Shown here: positions 7,695 through 14,295 of the stretch, one piece after another
Layout of the letters: each line of letters starts with the position of its first letter
How positions within the stretch are numbered: the first letter of the stretch is position 1
NCBI GenBank assembly: GCA_002493005.1
Contig: DKXL01000049.1
Location: 1 to 17,514, forward strand
Direction: 5' to 3'
Origin: Ruminococcaceae bacterium UBA7127
Lineage (GTDB): Bacteria; Bacillota; Clostridia; Oscillospirales; Acutalibacteraceae
Length of the DNA: 17,514 nucleotides
Position numbers and translations under genes: made by a program
The notes under the pieces: model-generated
Seen by the model: only the letters and a program-made list of their open reading frames with translations
Told to the model about the DNA's origin: nothing
The model's database searches: none

Positions 7695-7734
7695 TGGCTC
7701 CCCCAACGGGGCTCGAACCAGTGACATCATGATT
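7695..7734 (-). pseudogene. 3' half of tRNA-Asn (attachment-site-like remnant)
   Basis: Read on the minus strand this is the right half of a tRNA: anticodon-stem strand TCATG, variable ATGTC, T-arm ACTGG-TTCGAGC-CCCGT, acceptor TGGGGGA, discriminator G and encoded CCA. The order and sequence match tRNA-Asn(GTT) of Clostridia. Similarity stops inside the anticodon loop, where AAC should follow (plus-strand view); instead the sequence enters a sigma-factor gene. One T-stem pair is a T-C mismatch, so it is probably a decayed copy. tRNA 3' halves are classic integration sites of mobile elements. Confidence 0.7.
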
Positions 7735-7933
7735 GCTCGCTTCTTTCAATATGTCGTCGGTCAGAGCGAGATATACTTTCTCGTTTTCTGCTAAACTCCT
7801 GCAATGCTAAAAATGTATCTTGTGGCACCTCTGTTTCTGTAAGTTCCTTGTTAGTATTTACAAACGACACATAATATCTTTCTATTCCATTTTTACTTTC
7901 AATTCTATATGAATAGTCATCGTTGTTGTCCAA
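7727..7933 (-). pseudogene. N-terminal fragment of an ICE-type sigma-70 family factor
   Basis: 68 aa from a TTG at 7933 with GGAGG 8 bases upstream. YRIESKNGIERYYVSFVN, then a middle part with EVPQDTFLAL, and SRSDRRHIERSEQS near the end, match the N-terminus of small sigma-70-like factors carried by Firmicutes conjugative elements, where RHIEHSE is a hallmark. The usual protein continues for more than 70 further residues including the HTH. Here it stops where the tRNA-Asn remnant begins, and its last codons are made from tRNA sequence. It should lack DNA binding. This places an ICE end or a rearrangement at 7727-7735. Confidence 0.65.
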
Positions 7934-7949
7934 GGTATTTTCCTCCGTT

Positions 7950-7975
7950 CTGTTTGACTTTTTGCGTTCAAACAG
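7950..7975 (-). promoter_or_regulatory. Inverted repeat just upstream of the sigma fragment ribosome site
   Basis: CTGTTTGA (7950-7957) and TCAAACAG (7968-7975) pair around a 10-base spacer and end 4 bases before the GGAGG of the sigma-factor fragment. In the mRNA this hairpin could influence ribosome access. It could also be an operator. The remaining 7976-8126 is AT-rich, with no gene seen. Confidence 0.4.
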
Positions 7976-8126
7976 GACAGGAGGCTCTCGTATAAAACAA
8001 ATTTCGCAGTTATGGGCAAAAAAATAAAATCTATGAGTTAGAGTTTTTAAAAAATTTTTAATAATAGGCTTGGTTACAAAAAATACAGATATTTGTCTGA
8101 AAAGATAAAAAAAAGTCGAAAAAAAT

Positions 8127-8151
8127 ACCGCAATGCATTTTGCACTGCGGT
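8127..8151 (-). terminator. Strong intrinsic terminator
   Basis: ACCGCA/TGCGGT plus inner TGC/GCA (with one G-T pair between), a short loop, then seven T on the minus strand. It is the first clear terminator downstream of the 217-aa membrane protein gene and probably ends the operon that starts at 10510. Confidence 0.8.
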
Positions 8152-8239
8152 AGCATAAACAGTATTTACTTTTCAGAATCCTAATTTTCCTTTTGTTTAC
8201 CCCAATAATTTTCTATAACCTTTATTCTTCTTCAAAACT

Positions 8240-8273
8240 ATATGCTGCTGTCAAAAATTTAACAGCAGCATAT
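8240..8273. terminator. 12-bp hairpin with T-run on the plus strand
   Basis: ATATGCTGCTGT (8240-8251) and ACAGCAGCATAT (8262-8273) pair perfectly, followed on the plus strand by TTTTATTT. No plus-strand gene precedes it, so it may act on antisense transcripts or be an old part of the decayed region. The minus side has only a short T-run. Confidence 0.5.
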
Positions 8274-8331
8274 TTTTATTTACTTATTTAATTCAAGTGT
8301 CAATATGAGCGTCAATGATTCATAAAAGTTA

Positions 8332-8480
8332 TTACTTCAGCGATGTCAAATCTATTGTCATACTGTCCGTTTCACTTTCAAAAAGACCTGAAAACTTGAT
8401 TTCAACAGGCGTTGTTAAATCATTGAGCTTGTATGTCATTTTAACCTAAACTGTTCATTTTGACATCATCGCAGGCAGAA
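8332..8480 (-). pseudogene. C-terminal remnant of an unrecognised protein
   Basis: From an ATG at 8439 the minus strand reads MTYKLNDLTTPVEIKFSGLF and continues to DLTSLK, stopping at 8332. Directly upstream, in another frame, DDVKMNSLG ends at a TAG/TAA. The text fits the end of a secreted or lipoprotein domain (beta-strand ending TYKLND.xxPVEI), split by a frameshift near 8445 and with its front missing. There is no ribosome site before the ATG. Family not identified. Confidence 0.4.
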
Positions 8481-8516
8481 TGATTTTCTGCCCGGGATGT
8501 GAAATAGTTGATAGAA

Positions 8517-9170
8517 TTACTTGTAAACAGCAGATTCTGCAAGTTCTTGAACAAGGGGATCGTCGATTGTCAATTTATCTATATCGAGTTGCTTTATTCT
8601 GATTTCGACATAAATATCCTTGCCGTCTGCTCTCTTATAGTAAGATACGAGACAGGATTCTGCACCGTTTTCGTGTGACATATTAACCAATTTGTAGGTA
8701 GTGTCACCGTAGGTTACTTCTTCGCCGATTTCAGATTTGCCCTCTTTGTAGGTATCCAGGTTCCTTACTCTTATACACTCGTTTACAGCGTCGTCAAGGG
8801 AGCTTATCATTCTTGTTGTGCTCACTTCAAGTCTGCCCACTATTGCACTATTTTTACCGAAATCAATCTGAATTGTGCCAAGCGTAAATACATTAGAAAT
8901 AATGCTCATAGCTACAATAGCAATACCCCAGCCAATGCATGTATTGGCTTTTTCAGGCTTGTTCCAATTCTTAACGCCGATGATTCCTGCAACAAACTCA
9001 GCAACTGAAGCTGCAAGAGATATAAGACCTGATGCCCAGAGCAAGCCCATAGGAGCACCGAGTGCCTCGAGTACACCGAGTCCGAGCATTGCAATGATTG
9101 ATACAACTAAAGCAATCGAGCCGAAGATAATCATCAGAATACCGGTAACCTTTAAAAATTTTGAACCCAT
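8517..9170 (-). CDS. Membrane protein with three N-terminal helices and a soluble C-terminal domain
   Basis: 217 aa. Helices lie at about 8-30 (ILMIIFGSIALVVSIIAML), 42-66 (ending VAGIIGVKNW) and 77-98 (CIGWGIAIVAMSIISNVFTL). The GVKN..KPEKANTC motif is seen in small four-helix membrane proteins of gut Firmicutes. Where a fourth helix would be expected, the protein instead has a soluble region of about 110 residues (LEVSTTRMISSLDDAVNECI to the end). This could be a fusion. AAGGAGG precedes the ATG. It follows the 132-aa gene by 45 bases (with a small hairpin between) and is the last intact gene of the probable output operon. Function unknown. Confidence 0.7.
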   Translation of the reverse strand: MGSKFLKVTGILMIIFGSIALVVSIIAMLGLGVLEALGAPMGLLWASGLISLAASVAEFVAGIIGVKNWNKPEKANTCIGWGIAIVAMSIISNVFTLGTIQIDFGKNSAIVGRLEVSTTRMISSLDDAVNECIRVRNLDTYKEGKSEIGEEVTYGDTTYKLVNMSHENGAESCLVSYYKRADGKDIYVEIRIKQLDIDKLTIDDPLVQELAESAVYK

Positions 9171-9191
9171 TTTGTTTCCTCCTTATTTATT

Positions 9192-9215
9192 TAGAAAGCA
9201 TATTATGCTTTTCTA
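9192..9215 (-). other. Intercistronic hairpin
   Basis: TAGAAA-GCAT and ATGC-TTTTCTA pair (one bulged base) immediately after the stop codon of the 132-aa gene. There is no U-tract, so it looks more like an mRNA-stabilising or processing hairpin than a full terminator. It may set different levels of the two proteins. Confidence 0.4.
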
Positions 9216-9614
9216 TCAAGTTAAAATATTTTTGATTAATTTTGCTGTTTCTGCAACACGCTTACCTCTTTCGGCAGGCATATTAAGCACACCCTTTAAG
9301 CCTTTTCTGAGAATACCGTTTTTGTCAACACGGGCTTCAAAGCCGCCGACGCCGAAAGTTGTATGATTCTGCTGAATTATAGGTCTTACAGTAACCTCAC
9401 TGCCTTTTACGGTGACGGTTACAACAAGCTCAAGGTCTGAATCTCTTTCAAATTCAATTTTCTTTCCGAAAAGACCTTTTTTTAGCTTGAACGGCATTTT
9501 GAAATCGGATGCTCTCTGATTCATCTTTTCATAGATTTCTTCAAGCTCCATTTCTCTGCCGAGTTCAATTTTTATCGGACGTTCGGATGTCATTGTGTCT
9601 TTAAAAGATGCCAT
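9216..9614 (-). CDS. Conserved-looking soluble protein, unknown function
   Basis: 132 aa with no signal peptide or membrane segment. An acidic helical start (GREMELEEIYEKMNQRASDF) is followed by alternating hydrophobic strands (IEFERDSDLELVVTVTVKG, EVTVRPIIQ), a glycine-rich turn FGVGGFEARVDKNGILRKGL and a C-terminal helix (RVAETAKLIKNIL). GGAGG precedes the ATG by 6 bases. It lies between the 139-aa and 217-aa genes on the same strand and probably shares their transcript from the palindromic promoter near 10565-10610. I do not recognise the family. Confidence 0.75.
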   Translation of the reverse strand: MASFKDTMTSERPIKIELGREMELEEIYEKMNQRASDFKMPFKLKKGLFGKKIEFERDSDLELVVTVTVKGSEVTVRPIIQQNHTTFGVGGFEARVDKNGILRKGLKGVLNMPAERGKRVAETAKLIKNILT

Positions 9615-9692
9615 AATTTTCCTCCATTAAAATGTTTATTTTTGGGTGAAATATTAGTGATGAATTCCCCTTTTCATTGTACAGAAAGCTCT

Positions 9693-10112
9693 TTATTTGT
9701 TATTATCGGCATATTTCCCTGCAAGCTGAAAGAAAAGCTCGTTTACTGCTTCAAAGCACTCGCCGTTTGGGTAGAGCGAAAAAGCATCATCTCCGTATTT
9801 AACCGTAAAATTGGTGGTTGTTTCATCAAGGGCAAAGCATTTCATTTTCTTTTCCCTTTCACTCCTTTTCAAGCTGATAAAATCATACTTTTTATCAAGC
9901 TTTGTAAATTTCTCAAATTCTTCCTTAGTTATTTCTTTATCGATGAAATTCACTTCACTGTATTCATTATTATCATAGTCAACGAGAATACAGTCTGCGT
10001 CAAAAAGGTAACTGTCATTTTCTTTCCTTATACCAAAGCTATAGCAGAATGTACTGTCCATATGATTTTGAGAAATTGAAACTGAAGTACGCTTCCTGTC
10101 AGGCTTCTGCAT
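9693..10112 (-). CDS. Unrecognised soluble protein
   Basis: Up to 139 aa with no membrane segment. The core is ISQNHMDSTFCYSFGIRK, then a DADCILVDYDNNEYSEVNFI stretch, a charged middle (SLKRSEREKKMK) and a C-terminal helix ECFEAVNELFFQLAGKY. The ATG at 10112 lacks a clear ribosome site; it lies 14 bases after the stop of the degenerate receiver gene, so translation may be coupled. An ATG at 10061, with AGGAAG some distance upstream, is an alternative but would cut into what looks like the conserved start. Part of the probable output operon. Family unknown. Confidence 0.65.
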   Translation of the reverse strand: MQKPDRKRTSVSISQNHMDSTFCYSFGIRKENDSYLFDADCILVDYDNNEYSEVNFIDKEITKEEFEKFTKLDKKYDFISLKRSEREKKMKCFALDETTTNFTVKYGDDAFSLYPNGECFEAVNELFFQLAGKYADNNK

Positions 10113-10126
10113 TGTTTTTCGTCTTA

Positions 10127-10510
10127 TCAGAGAGTATCAACAACTGCCGACAAATAGGTGGCAGATACCGAGCCGTAAAGGAAATTGTCGATAAGTCCGT
10201 CTTTTTTCGCACGGCGAACCTTATCGGCTAATTTTTTCTCGGTATTTTCATCTACCACGAGAACGATTTTACAATCGGGACAATATGATTTTACTTCGTC
10301 ACGGATTTTCATTCGCTCCTCAATTTTCCACGGCGTATAGGCTGTGACCTCCATAATCAGAATATTCGCTTTTGTAAAAACGCACATATCCGTGGTTTTG
10401 GCAGGACTTTCACTTTGACATACCTCAAAGTCCGAATCAAAATTCCGCAAAGCCGCTGCAATGGCGTCGGCAAACAAAGCGTTTTGCATATCTACAACAA
10501 CTCTCCGCAT
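10127..10510 (-). CDS. Stand-alone degenerate receiver-like protein
   Basis: 127 aa, the length of a receiver domain with no output domain. It aligns by position with the intact regulator encoded next to it. VVVDMQNALF corresponds to the first strand with its acidic pocket (one acid left). ILIMEV puts Glu54 where the phosphorylated Asp54 should be. KIVLVV has Val in place of the conserved Thr/Ser. The conserved Lys (SFWYKDIS) aligns to Gly in NFLYGSVS. Asp-to-Glu can mimic the phosphorylated state, so it may be a constitutive partner or decoy. GGAGGTGA lies 4 bases before the ATG. It is the first gene after the palindromic promoter. Homology is by pattern only. Confidence 0.65.
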   Translation of the reverse strand: MRRVVVDMQNALFADAIAAALRNFDSDFEVCQSESPAKTTDMCVFTKANILIMEVTAYTPWKIEERMKIRDEVKSYCPDCKIVLVVDENTEKKLADKVRRAKKDGLIDNFLYGSVSATYLSAVVDTL

Positions 10511-10564
10511 GAAATCACCTCCGTTTCAGAATAAAAATCGACAGCACAGATTTGCACCATAATC

Positions 10565-10610
10565 ATTATAATAGATTTTTTTCGATTGCGCCCTGTACCT
10601 AAGTACAGGT
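10565..10610 (-). promoter_or_regulatory. Activator-type promoter with a lux-box-like palindrome
   Basis: A perfect -10 TATAAT (10565-10570, minus strand) has no -35 hexamer at 16-18 bases. Instead, an inverted repeat CCTGTAC-CTAA-GTACAGG (10592-10609) is centred at about 10600.5, roughly 42 bases before the expected start near 10558. The 20-base site at 10591-10610 shares its arms with the Vibrio lux box (CCTGTA...GTACAGGT). The neighbouring regulator has a LuxR/NarL-type DNA-binding domain, so it is the natural candidate to bind here. The site and spacing are seen; the binding is inferred. Confidence 0.7.
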
Positions 10611-10645
10611 TTGAGCACTTTTTCAAAAAAATTTGCAAAAAAACA

Positions 10646-10667
10646 CCCGGCTCCAAAGGAAGTCGGG
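10646..10667 (-). terminator. Terminator of the sensor-regulator operon
   Basis: CCCGGCTCC and GGAAGTCGGG pair around AAA (one mismatch and one wobble), followed on the minus strand by seven T. It lies 8 bases after the response-regulator stop and separates that operon from the palindromic promoter downstream. Confidence 0.8.
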
Positions 10668-10675
10668 ATAAACTG

Positions 10676-11341
10676 TTATGGTTTCGGTTTTTCGGTTGCG
10701 GAAAACGCCTGTTCTTCAGGGAGGCTCGGAACAATAAATTTCTTATTTGTTACTGCTATGGCAAGCCGGGTTCTGTTGGAATATCCGGTTTTTGATAAAA
10801 TGTTAGAAGCATGGTATTTGACGGTTCTTTCCGCAATACCCAACTTGTCGGCTATTTCATCGTATTCCAATCCGTCGCAGATAAGCCGCAGAACCTCGAT
10901 CTCCTTTGACGTAAGCTCTGTACTTTCGACCAGTCCCAATTTCACCTTCGGCGTTTCGTTCGGAAAAAGATGCTCGCCCGCCATTGTCCGGTCGATCACG
11001 TCGATCAGCGCTTCCGGACTGATATCCTTATACCAGAAGCTGTCAACCCCCGCCGCTCTGGCACGTTCAAGGTAGCTCACCTCAACCATGGATGTGACAA
11101 TGATGATCCTGATGTTCGGAAACTTCGCCTTGATTTCTGCGGCAGCTTCAATTCCGTCTTTATTCCCCGAAGTGCAGACATCCATTAAAATCAAGTCAAT
11201 GTGCTGCTGACAGCATTTCAAAATAGCAATATCCGCTCCGTTTAGACTGGTGACCAGCTCGTATCTGCCGCTGTCGGAAAGCGTCCGCTCCATATTTTCA
11301 CGGGGCATCCGCTGATCCTCTACAATAAGAACCCGTTTCAT
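10676..11341 (-). CDS. NarL/LuxR-type response regulator
   Basis: 221 aa from the ATG at 11341, chosen because it begins MKRVLIVEDQ and has GGAGG 7 bases upstream; the frame is open further up but that part is not a receiver. The receiver has Glu8/Asp9, phospho-acceptor Asp54 (LILMDV), Thr83 (IIIVTS) and Lys105 (FWYKD), so it should be phosphorylated normally. The GerE/LuxR HTH spans about 141-200 (ELTSKEIEVLRLICDGLEYD, then ERTVKYHASNILSKTG). The start overlaps the kinase stop as ATGA. It should be activated by the adjacent kinase, and it probably controls the palindromic promoter at 10565-10610. Confidence 0.93.
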   Translation of the reverse strand: MKRVLIVEDQRMPRENMERTLSDSGRYELVTSLNGADIAILKCCQQHIDLILMDVCTSGNKDGIEAAAEIKAKFPNIRIIIVTSMVEVSYLERARAAGVDSFWYKDISPEALIDVIDRTMAGEHLFPNETPKVKLGLVESTELTSKEIEVLRLICDGLEYDEIADKLGIAERTVKYHASNILSKTGYSNRTRLAIAVTNKKFIVPSLPEEQAFSATEKPKP

Positions 11342-12627
11342 TCTGTACCCTCCTGTATCACCGGGAGAACCACGGTTAATGCAAAGCTCGGCTTCGACTG
11401 TATTTCCATCGTACCGCTGCAATCTATGATATGACGGTACAGGTTGAGAAGTCCGCCCTTGGGAACAACCTCGGTTTCGGGAGATCTTCCGTCGTTTGTA
11501 ATCTTCATGGAAATGCTGTCTCCCTTTTTCTCCACCGTGATATGTATTGTTGTTGCTCCGGCATGACGCACGCTGTTTGCCAGACATTCCCGCATTGCAA
11601 GAATCATAACACGCCGAAGCTCCTCCTGCTCAGGCAATTCTCCGGACAAATTTACTTTTATGCCGATTGCCTCGGCATCCTGCATGAATCTGTCCAACTC
11701 ACTGCGCCCTTGCGGATATGCATTATCGTAATTTATGGTGCTGACAGCCCGACGGAACAAATCCACGGCATTTGCCGCTTCCTCCGTCCGGTTGTTGTGA
11801 AGAATGTGCCGTATGGCGATCAGTCCCGCTCCCATATCGTCATGCAGCTTCGTCTTGGCGGACAGCACTTCCTTTTCTCTTGTAAGGATCAGAGCATTGT
11901 CGGAAAGCCATTTTAATTCGCGGGAAATGGCATTCAGCTGTTTGATCTGAGCTTTCAGCTCAAGATTTTTATTGTACAGCTCAGTGATATCCGAAAATAC
12001 GGCTTCCGTATACACAACGCCGTCCGAAGCTTTCACCTCGGTCTGCCGGTAACGCCATGCTTTGCCGTCAGGGAAAAGATAAGTCTGCATCTCCTGAGAG
12101 AGCCGGATCACGCCGCTGCATGCGTCACAGTCCAACAGCGCATCCTGCAGTTCCGCAAGCGTTTGGAGATCACTTTGTGAGATCGTGCGGAACAAAGAAT
12201 CCATTTGCCTGTTGCACAGCTTTACGCTCCCGGACGGTGTGAAATAGCAGATGCCGCTTGGCAGCATATCCAGAGCCTGTTTGACGGAATCGCGGCTGAG
12301 CGCCTGCCTCCCCAGTCTGCGTAACCCCGCAATATCCCATATCAGCAGAAAATCTGACGCAAATGTGATGCACCAAAGCAGCCACATAGGGATAGGCAGC
12401 CATGCCTTGTACGCCAGTCCTTTGGTCATCTGCGAAAAAGCATCCGCTAACACTGACAATAAGATAAGAAAGAACAGAAATACGGACAGATGCAGATATT
12501 TTTTCCATTTATCACGCTGTCTGCCGTAAGCTGCCAGCAGCAGGAAAAGGGATAAGATCAGGGTAAGGAACAAGGCAACCAGCAGCATCGTTTGTGCCGA
12601 AGCGGAAGAAAGATAGAAATTTTTCAT
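11338..12627 (-). CDS. Membrane sensor histidine kinase, catalytically intact
   Basis: 429 aa. Three membrane helices (about 14-34, 46-65, 78-97) are followed by a PAS-like domain (about 115-215, ending FSDITELYNK), a coiled-coil and the phosphorylation helix. The H-box is AKTKLHDDMGAGL with His262. The ATPase domain has an N-box RECLANSVRHAG (Asn351) and a following TNDG (378-380) and KGGLLNLYRH (390-399). This is the DesK/NarX-like kinase class that pairs with LuxR-type regulators. It overlaps the regulator start (ATGA) and the upstream 7TM gene's stop (ATGA). It lacks a large external domain, so the ligand may be sensed by the upstream 7TM partner. Confidence 0.88.
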   Translation of the reverse strand: MKNFYLSSASAQTMLLVALFLTLILSLFLLLAAYGRQRDKWKKYLHLSVFLFFLILLSVLADAFSQMTKGLAYKAWLPIPMWLLWCITFASDFLLIWDIAGLRRLGRQALSRDSVKQALDMLPSGICYFTPSGSVKLCNRQMDSLFRTISQSDLQTLAELQDALLDCDACSGVIRLSQEMQTYLFPDGKAWRYRQTEVKASDGVVYTEAVFSDITELYNKNLELKAQIKQLNAISRELKWLSDNALILTREKEVLSAKTKLHDDMGAGLIAIRHILHNNRTEEAANAVDLFRRAVSTINYDNAYPQGRSELDRFMQDAEAIGIKVNLSGELPEQEELRRVMILAMRECLANSVRHAGATTIHITVEKKGDSISMKITNDGRSPETEVVPKGGLLNLYRHIIDCSGTMEIQSKPSFALTVVLPVIQEGTE

Positions 12628-14261
12628 GCCTGTTCACCCGCCTTTCCGATACGCAGAGAAAAGCGCCATACGCCGTCCTCGAAGGTGCAGGTGTCGGCAA
12701 GTCCGGAAAACGCCGACAATTCGGTTTTGCTTTCTGCCTGCAGATAGAAGATGACGGCGTCTTCAAGACTGCGGGCTTTCAGCCAGACAAAACGAAGGTC
12801 ATCCATCGCTTCTTCCGTCACGGCTTCAAAAAAGTCATAGACTCGGATCGCATCCCGGATCGTAATGCTGTTTTTGCCCGGAATATCAATGGCGCACTCC
12901 ACACCCATAAGCTCTAAATTGGCAAAGGATTCATCCAGACAGGCTGACAGCTCGGATGTATCCGTTACATCGGATTTTTCACCGATAAACATTAAATTAC
13001 CCCGACGTTTTATGTATGCACCGATCACCGCCGCTTTTGCCAGCAGACTGCGGCGAATTTCCGGGTCGGACTGTGCTTCATACTGCGTCAAGAGCTGATC
13101 GAGCAGCTCGATCTGATGTGCGGTTTGTGCCTGCAGCCGGTCATACAGTCTGTTCTTTTCCCGAACCGTGTTGATTTTTACCTTGGTTTTATAGTTCTCC
13201 TGCTCCACATCATTGCTTTCCGAAATCGTTTTCCTGTTTTCCTCCAGATTTTCCAGCAGAGCGGTAATGTCTGTAATATCTTCCTGCCACAAAACATGGC
13301 CGCCGGGGATCCTGCCGCTTCTGAGCAGAGTGTTGCTATCCAGCATGGCGGCGTCCTTTTCCGCCGAGCGCATCATATCCGCCGTCAGCTCCGGTGCGTT
13401 TGAAGAAGCATAACGGGTATGCCAGTCCGTGTCTGCGATCTGCGCTCCTATGGACCCGGCTTCAAACAGCGATTGGTAACCGGTATTGGTCTGGATAAGC
13501 CCGCATTGGATACAGCTTTCCAATATTCCGGTAAACATCAGGCACTGCGCTGCCGTGATGTCTGCGGCGATCAGCTGCATCCATTTTGCGCCGCTGGCAT
13601 ATATCAAGCCATATACGATCGAACATGCTAGCAGCAAAAACGGCAGATATTTTTTCCTTTGCGAGTGCCGGCACTTGATCAACATGATGATAAATGCCGC
13701 AAAACCGCAAAGGATCTCCCACCCGAGTACAAAATAATACCCGAATGCATAATTCATGTTATTGTCCGTCCATTCCTTTCCTTCCGGGAAAGCAAAAACA
13801 AGCTGATGGAGATCGTTTGTAAGCACCAGAAGCAGGCAAAGCACTGTAGGAATAGATAATAACACCAGCGTCGTTTTCGATAACTTTGCGTTCGCGGGCT
13901 TGCCCAGTGAGATGGCAACAAACAAAGAAAACAGCGGGATAAACAGCATGGGCAGGTAGAACCAATACCATAGCTGCCGTACTATTCCGTTATCGGTTAT
14001 AAAAAAATATTTGATTGTACGGATCACAAACCAGAAAACCATTAAGCCTGAAACGGAAACCATATAGTGGCGCACCTGTGTCTGAATGATCCGTTTACTG
14101 ACGGAGATTCCCCACCCGATATAAAGAGCAATATAAATAAGCGAGCGGACGATTCCCCCCGGAACAATCAATATATCAAACTTTCCCAAAACACGTAAAA
14201 AAATAGCAGAGAAAACCATCGCGGCTACAAGAAAGCCTGTTTTGTGATTCTGTTTCGTCAT
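12624..14261 (-). CDS. 7TM receptor with degenerate histidine-kinase half (pseudokinase)
   Basis: 545 aa. Seven membrane helices in the first 240 residues match the 7TM N-terminal region of histidine kinases, including the typical LTNDLHQLVFAFPEG between helices 5 and 6. A PAS-like segment follows (TGILESCIQCGLIQTNTGYQ), then a long charged helix. Where an H-box is expected there is LYDRLQAQTAHQIELLDQLL, without the H-E/D motif. The C-terminal part resembles an ATPase domain but has FFEAVTEEAMDDL in place of an N-box and no glycine boxes. It probably senses a signal and controls the intact kinase, whose gene overlaps it by ATGA. AAAGGAGG precedes the ATG. Confidence 0.8.
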   Translation of the reverse strand: MTKQNHKTGFLVAAMVFSAIFLRVLGKFDILIVPGGIVRSLIYIALYIGWGISVSKRIIQTQVRHYMVSVSGLMVFWFVIRTIKYFFITDNGIVRQLWYWFYLPMLFIPLFSLFVAISLGKPANAKLSKTTLVLLSIPTVLCLLLVLTNDLHQLVFAFPEGKEWTDNNMNYAFGYYFVLGWEILCGFAAFIIMLIKCRHSQRKKYLPFLLLACSIVYGLIYASGAKWMQLIAADITAAQCLMFTGILESCIQCGLIQTNTGYQSLFEAGSIGAQIADTDWHTRYASSNAPELTADMMRSAEKDAAMLDSNTLLRSGRIPGGHVLWQEDITDITALLENLEENRKTISESNDVEQENYKTKVKINTVREKNRLYDRLQAQTAHQIELLDQLLTQYEAQSDPEIRRSLLAKAAVIGAYIKRRGNLMFIGEKSDVTDTSELSACLDESFANLELMGVECAIDIPGKNSITIRDAIRVYDFFEAVTEEAMDDLRFVWLKARSLEDAVIFYLQAESKTELSAFSGLADTCTFEDGVWRFSLRIGKAGEQA

Positions 14262-14295
14262 GCGGAACCTCCTTTCAAAAATATTTCATTATGTT

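Noticed and set aside
7695..7734. A functional tRNA-Asn gene
   Set aside because: Only the 3' half is present. The anticodon, D-arm and 5' acceptor strand are missing and one T-stem pair is mismatched.
8474..8492. Hairpin GGCAGAA/TTCTGCC after the 217-aa gene as a terminator
   Set aside because: The 7-bp stem is good but no U-tract follows on the minus strand; the clear terminator is at 8127-8151.
9642..10079. 145-aa plus-strand reading frame
   Set aside because: It is antisense to the 139-aa minus-strand gene and has no ribosome site or recognisable family. It is a shadow of that gene.
10591..10610. Acyl-homoserine-lactone quorum sensing, suggested by the lux-box-like site
   Set aside because: The regulator has a phosphorylation receiver, not an AHL-binding domain, and no LuxI-type synthase is present. 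Only the DNA-site similarity is kept.
11342..11587. N-terminal extension of the response regulator frame
   Set aside because: It lies within the kinase gene in another frame. The receiver begins normally at the ATG at 11341 with a good ribosome site.
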